6,059 bases of DNA from DASUZB01 sp036377075 (GTDB lineage Bacteria; Actinomycetota; CALGFH01). The notes beneath the pieces are model-generated. The model had not been told where the DNA came from. It saw nothing but the letters and a program-made list of their open reading frames with translations, and did no database searches. Positions 5,085 to 6,059 of the stretch are shown one piece after another. The DNA is taken from NCBI GenBank assembly GCA_036377075.1, contig DASUZB010000215.1, forward strand, positions 1-6,059. The letters run 5' to 3'. A program made the translations under genes and the position numbers. Positions within the stretch are counted from its first letter, which is position 1. Every line of letters starts with the position of its first letter.

Positions 5085-6059
5085 ATGGCGTTCAACCTTC
5101 GCAACCGGAGCTTCCTCAAGGAGCTCGACTTCACCCCCGACGAGCTGCGGTTCCTCGTGCGGCTCTCGGCCGAGCTCAAGGCGGCCAAGTACGGTGGCTA
5201 CGAGCGGCCGCACCTGGCAGGCAAGAACATCGCCCTGATCTTCGAGAAGACCTCCACGCGCACGCGCACGGCGTTCGAAGTCGCCGCCCACGACCAGGGC
5301 GCCCACGTCACCTACCTGGAGCCGAGCGGGTCCCAGATCGGCCACAAGGAGTCCATGAAGGACACCGCCCGCGTGCTGGGTCGTACCTTCGACGGCATCG
5401 AGTACCGGGGCTTCGGGCAGGAGACGGTCGAGACCCTCGCCCGGCACGCCGGCGTCCCGGTGTGGAACGGGCTGACCGACGAGTTCCACCCCACCCAGAT
5501 CCTGGCCGACATCCTCACCATGTCCGAGCACAGCGACAAGCCCCTGCACCAGATCGCCTACTGCTACCTGGGTGACGCCCGCAACAACATGGGCAACTCG
5601 CTCATGGTCGCCGGCTGCAAGCTCGGCATGGACGTCCGGCTGTGCGCCCCCGAGCACCTGTGGCCTGCCGAGGACCTGGTCAAGACCTGCCGCGGGATCG
5701 CCGAGGAGAACGGCGCCAGGCTGACCCTCACCGAGGACGTGGACGAGGGCGTGCGCGGCGTCGACTACCTCTACACCGACGTGTGGGTCTCGATGGGCGA
5801 GGACAAGAGCGTCTGGGAGGAGCGGATCCGGCTCCTCAAGCCCTACCAGGTCAACGCGGACGCGATCCACCGGACCGGCAACCCGCAGGTCAGGTTCCTG
5901 CACTGTCTGCCGGCCTTTCACAACCGCGAGACCAAGGTCGGCGAGGAGATCTTCGAGCAGTACGGCCTGGACGGCATGGAGGTCACCGATGACGTCTTCG
6001 AATCCAGGTACTCGCTCGTGTGGGATCAGGCCGAGAACCGGATGCACACCATCAAGGCC
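5085..6059 (+). CDS. argF/arcB: Ornithine carbamoyltransferase, long ArgF/ArcB type (3' end beyond window)
   Basis: This cytoplasmic enzyme interconverts ornithine plus carbamoyl phosphate and citrulline plus phosphate. It serves arginine synthesis or, run in reverse, the arginine deiminase pathway. 325 residues are visible and the frame is open at the right edge. E. coli ArgF has about 334 residues and ends shortly after the same ENRMHTIKA segment, so about ten residues are missing. Carbamoyl-phosphate motif STRTR is at 57-61, HPTQ at 135-138, the ornithine loop VSMGE at 235-239 and catalytic FLHCLP at 271-276. All key residues are intact. The segment SGSQIGHKESMKDTARVLGR (81-100) and the overall length match the E. 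coli ArgF and catabolic ArcB subgroup rather than the shorter (about 307-residue) anabolic form usual in actinobacteria. That favours a catabolic role, but sequence alone does not settle it. The deiminase and carbamate kinase genes, if present, would lie to the right. The start ATG is backed by AAAGGGA upstream. Confidence 0.97.
   Translation, partial: MAFNLRNRSFLKELDFTPDELRFLVRLSAELKAAKYGGYERPHLAGKNIALIFEKTSTRTRTAFEVAAHDQGAHVTYLEPSGSQIGHKESMKDTARVLGRTFDGIEYRGFGQETVETLARHAGVPVWNGLTDEFHPTQILADILTMSEHSDKPLHQIAYCYLGDARNNMGNSLMVAGCKLGMDVRLCAPEHLWPAEDLVKTCRGIAEENGARLTLTEDVDEGVRGVDYLYTDVWVSMGEDKSVWEERIRLLKPYQVNADAIHRTGNPQVRFLHCLPAFHNRETKVGEEIFEQYGLDGMEVTDDVFESRYSLVWDQAENRMHTIKA

Noticed and set aside
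4860..6047. 395-residue minus-strand open frame
   Set aside because: Antisense to the carbamoyltransferase, whose STRTR, HPTQ and HCLP motifs prove the plus-strand reading.

Overview
The window is about 70% or more G+C, with strongly G/C-ending codons, GTG starts and long antisense reading frames that are only composition shadows. The gene content (a class III cyclase fused to an AfsR/MalT-like ATPase, an HD-GYP/LuxR regulator, a lipoprotein with a Thr/Gly/Ser-rich linker) points to a soil-type actinobacterium or a related high-GC lineage. I cannot name a genus from the sequence.

Layout. Minus strand, read from right to left: (i) a regulator with two HD-type halves and a C-terminal LuxR helix-turn-helix (4169 to 2568); (ii) a 117-residue single-domain cupin (2480 to 2127); (iii) a nucleotide-cyclase-like/AAA-ATPase/TPR signalling protein that starts at 2016 and runs off the left edge (672 residues visible). 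The three are co-directional with gaps of 87 and 110 bases, so they could form one signalling transcription unit. A possible 15-codon leader ORF ends in a TGATG overlap with the cyclase start. Plus strand: (iv) a 158-residue predicted lipoprotein of unknown function (4337-4813), divergent from the HD-GYP/LuxR gene; (v) after a 271-base gap, an ornithine carbamoyltransferase of the long E. coli ArgF/ArcB type (5085 to the right edge, 325 residues visible, probably lacking only about ten C-terminal residues).

The most suggestive non-coding signal is a pair of adjacent inverted repeats, 4226-4241 and 4243-4259 (the second has perfect 8-bp arms around one base), in the divergent control region between the HD-GYP/LuxR gene and the lipoprotein gene. 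They are good operator candidates. The minus-strand genes look like a sensory and regulatory module. The cyclase-like domain keeps both metal aspartates but has lost the residues that usually recognise adenine and the usual transition-state asparagine. The HD-GYP domain keeps its metal ligands but reads GYH instead of GYP. The carbamoyltransferase is a metabolic gene with no evident functional link to its neighbours in this window. I see no RNA gene, CRISPR array, insertion sequence or clear sign of horizontal transfer, and no clearly new system; what deserves attention is the regulatory architecture and the catalytic-site substitutions.
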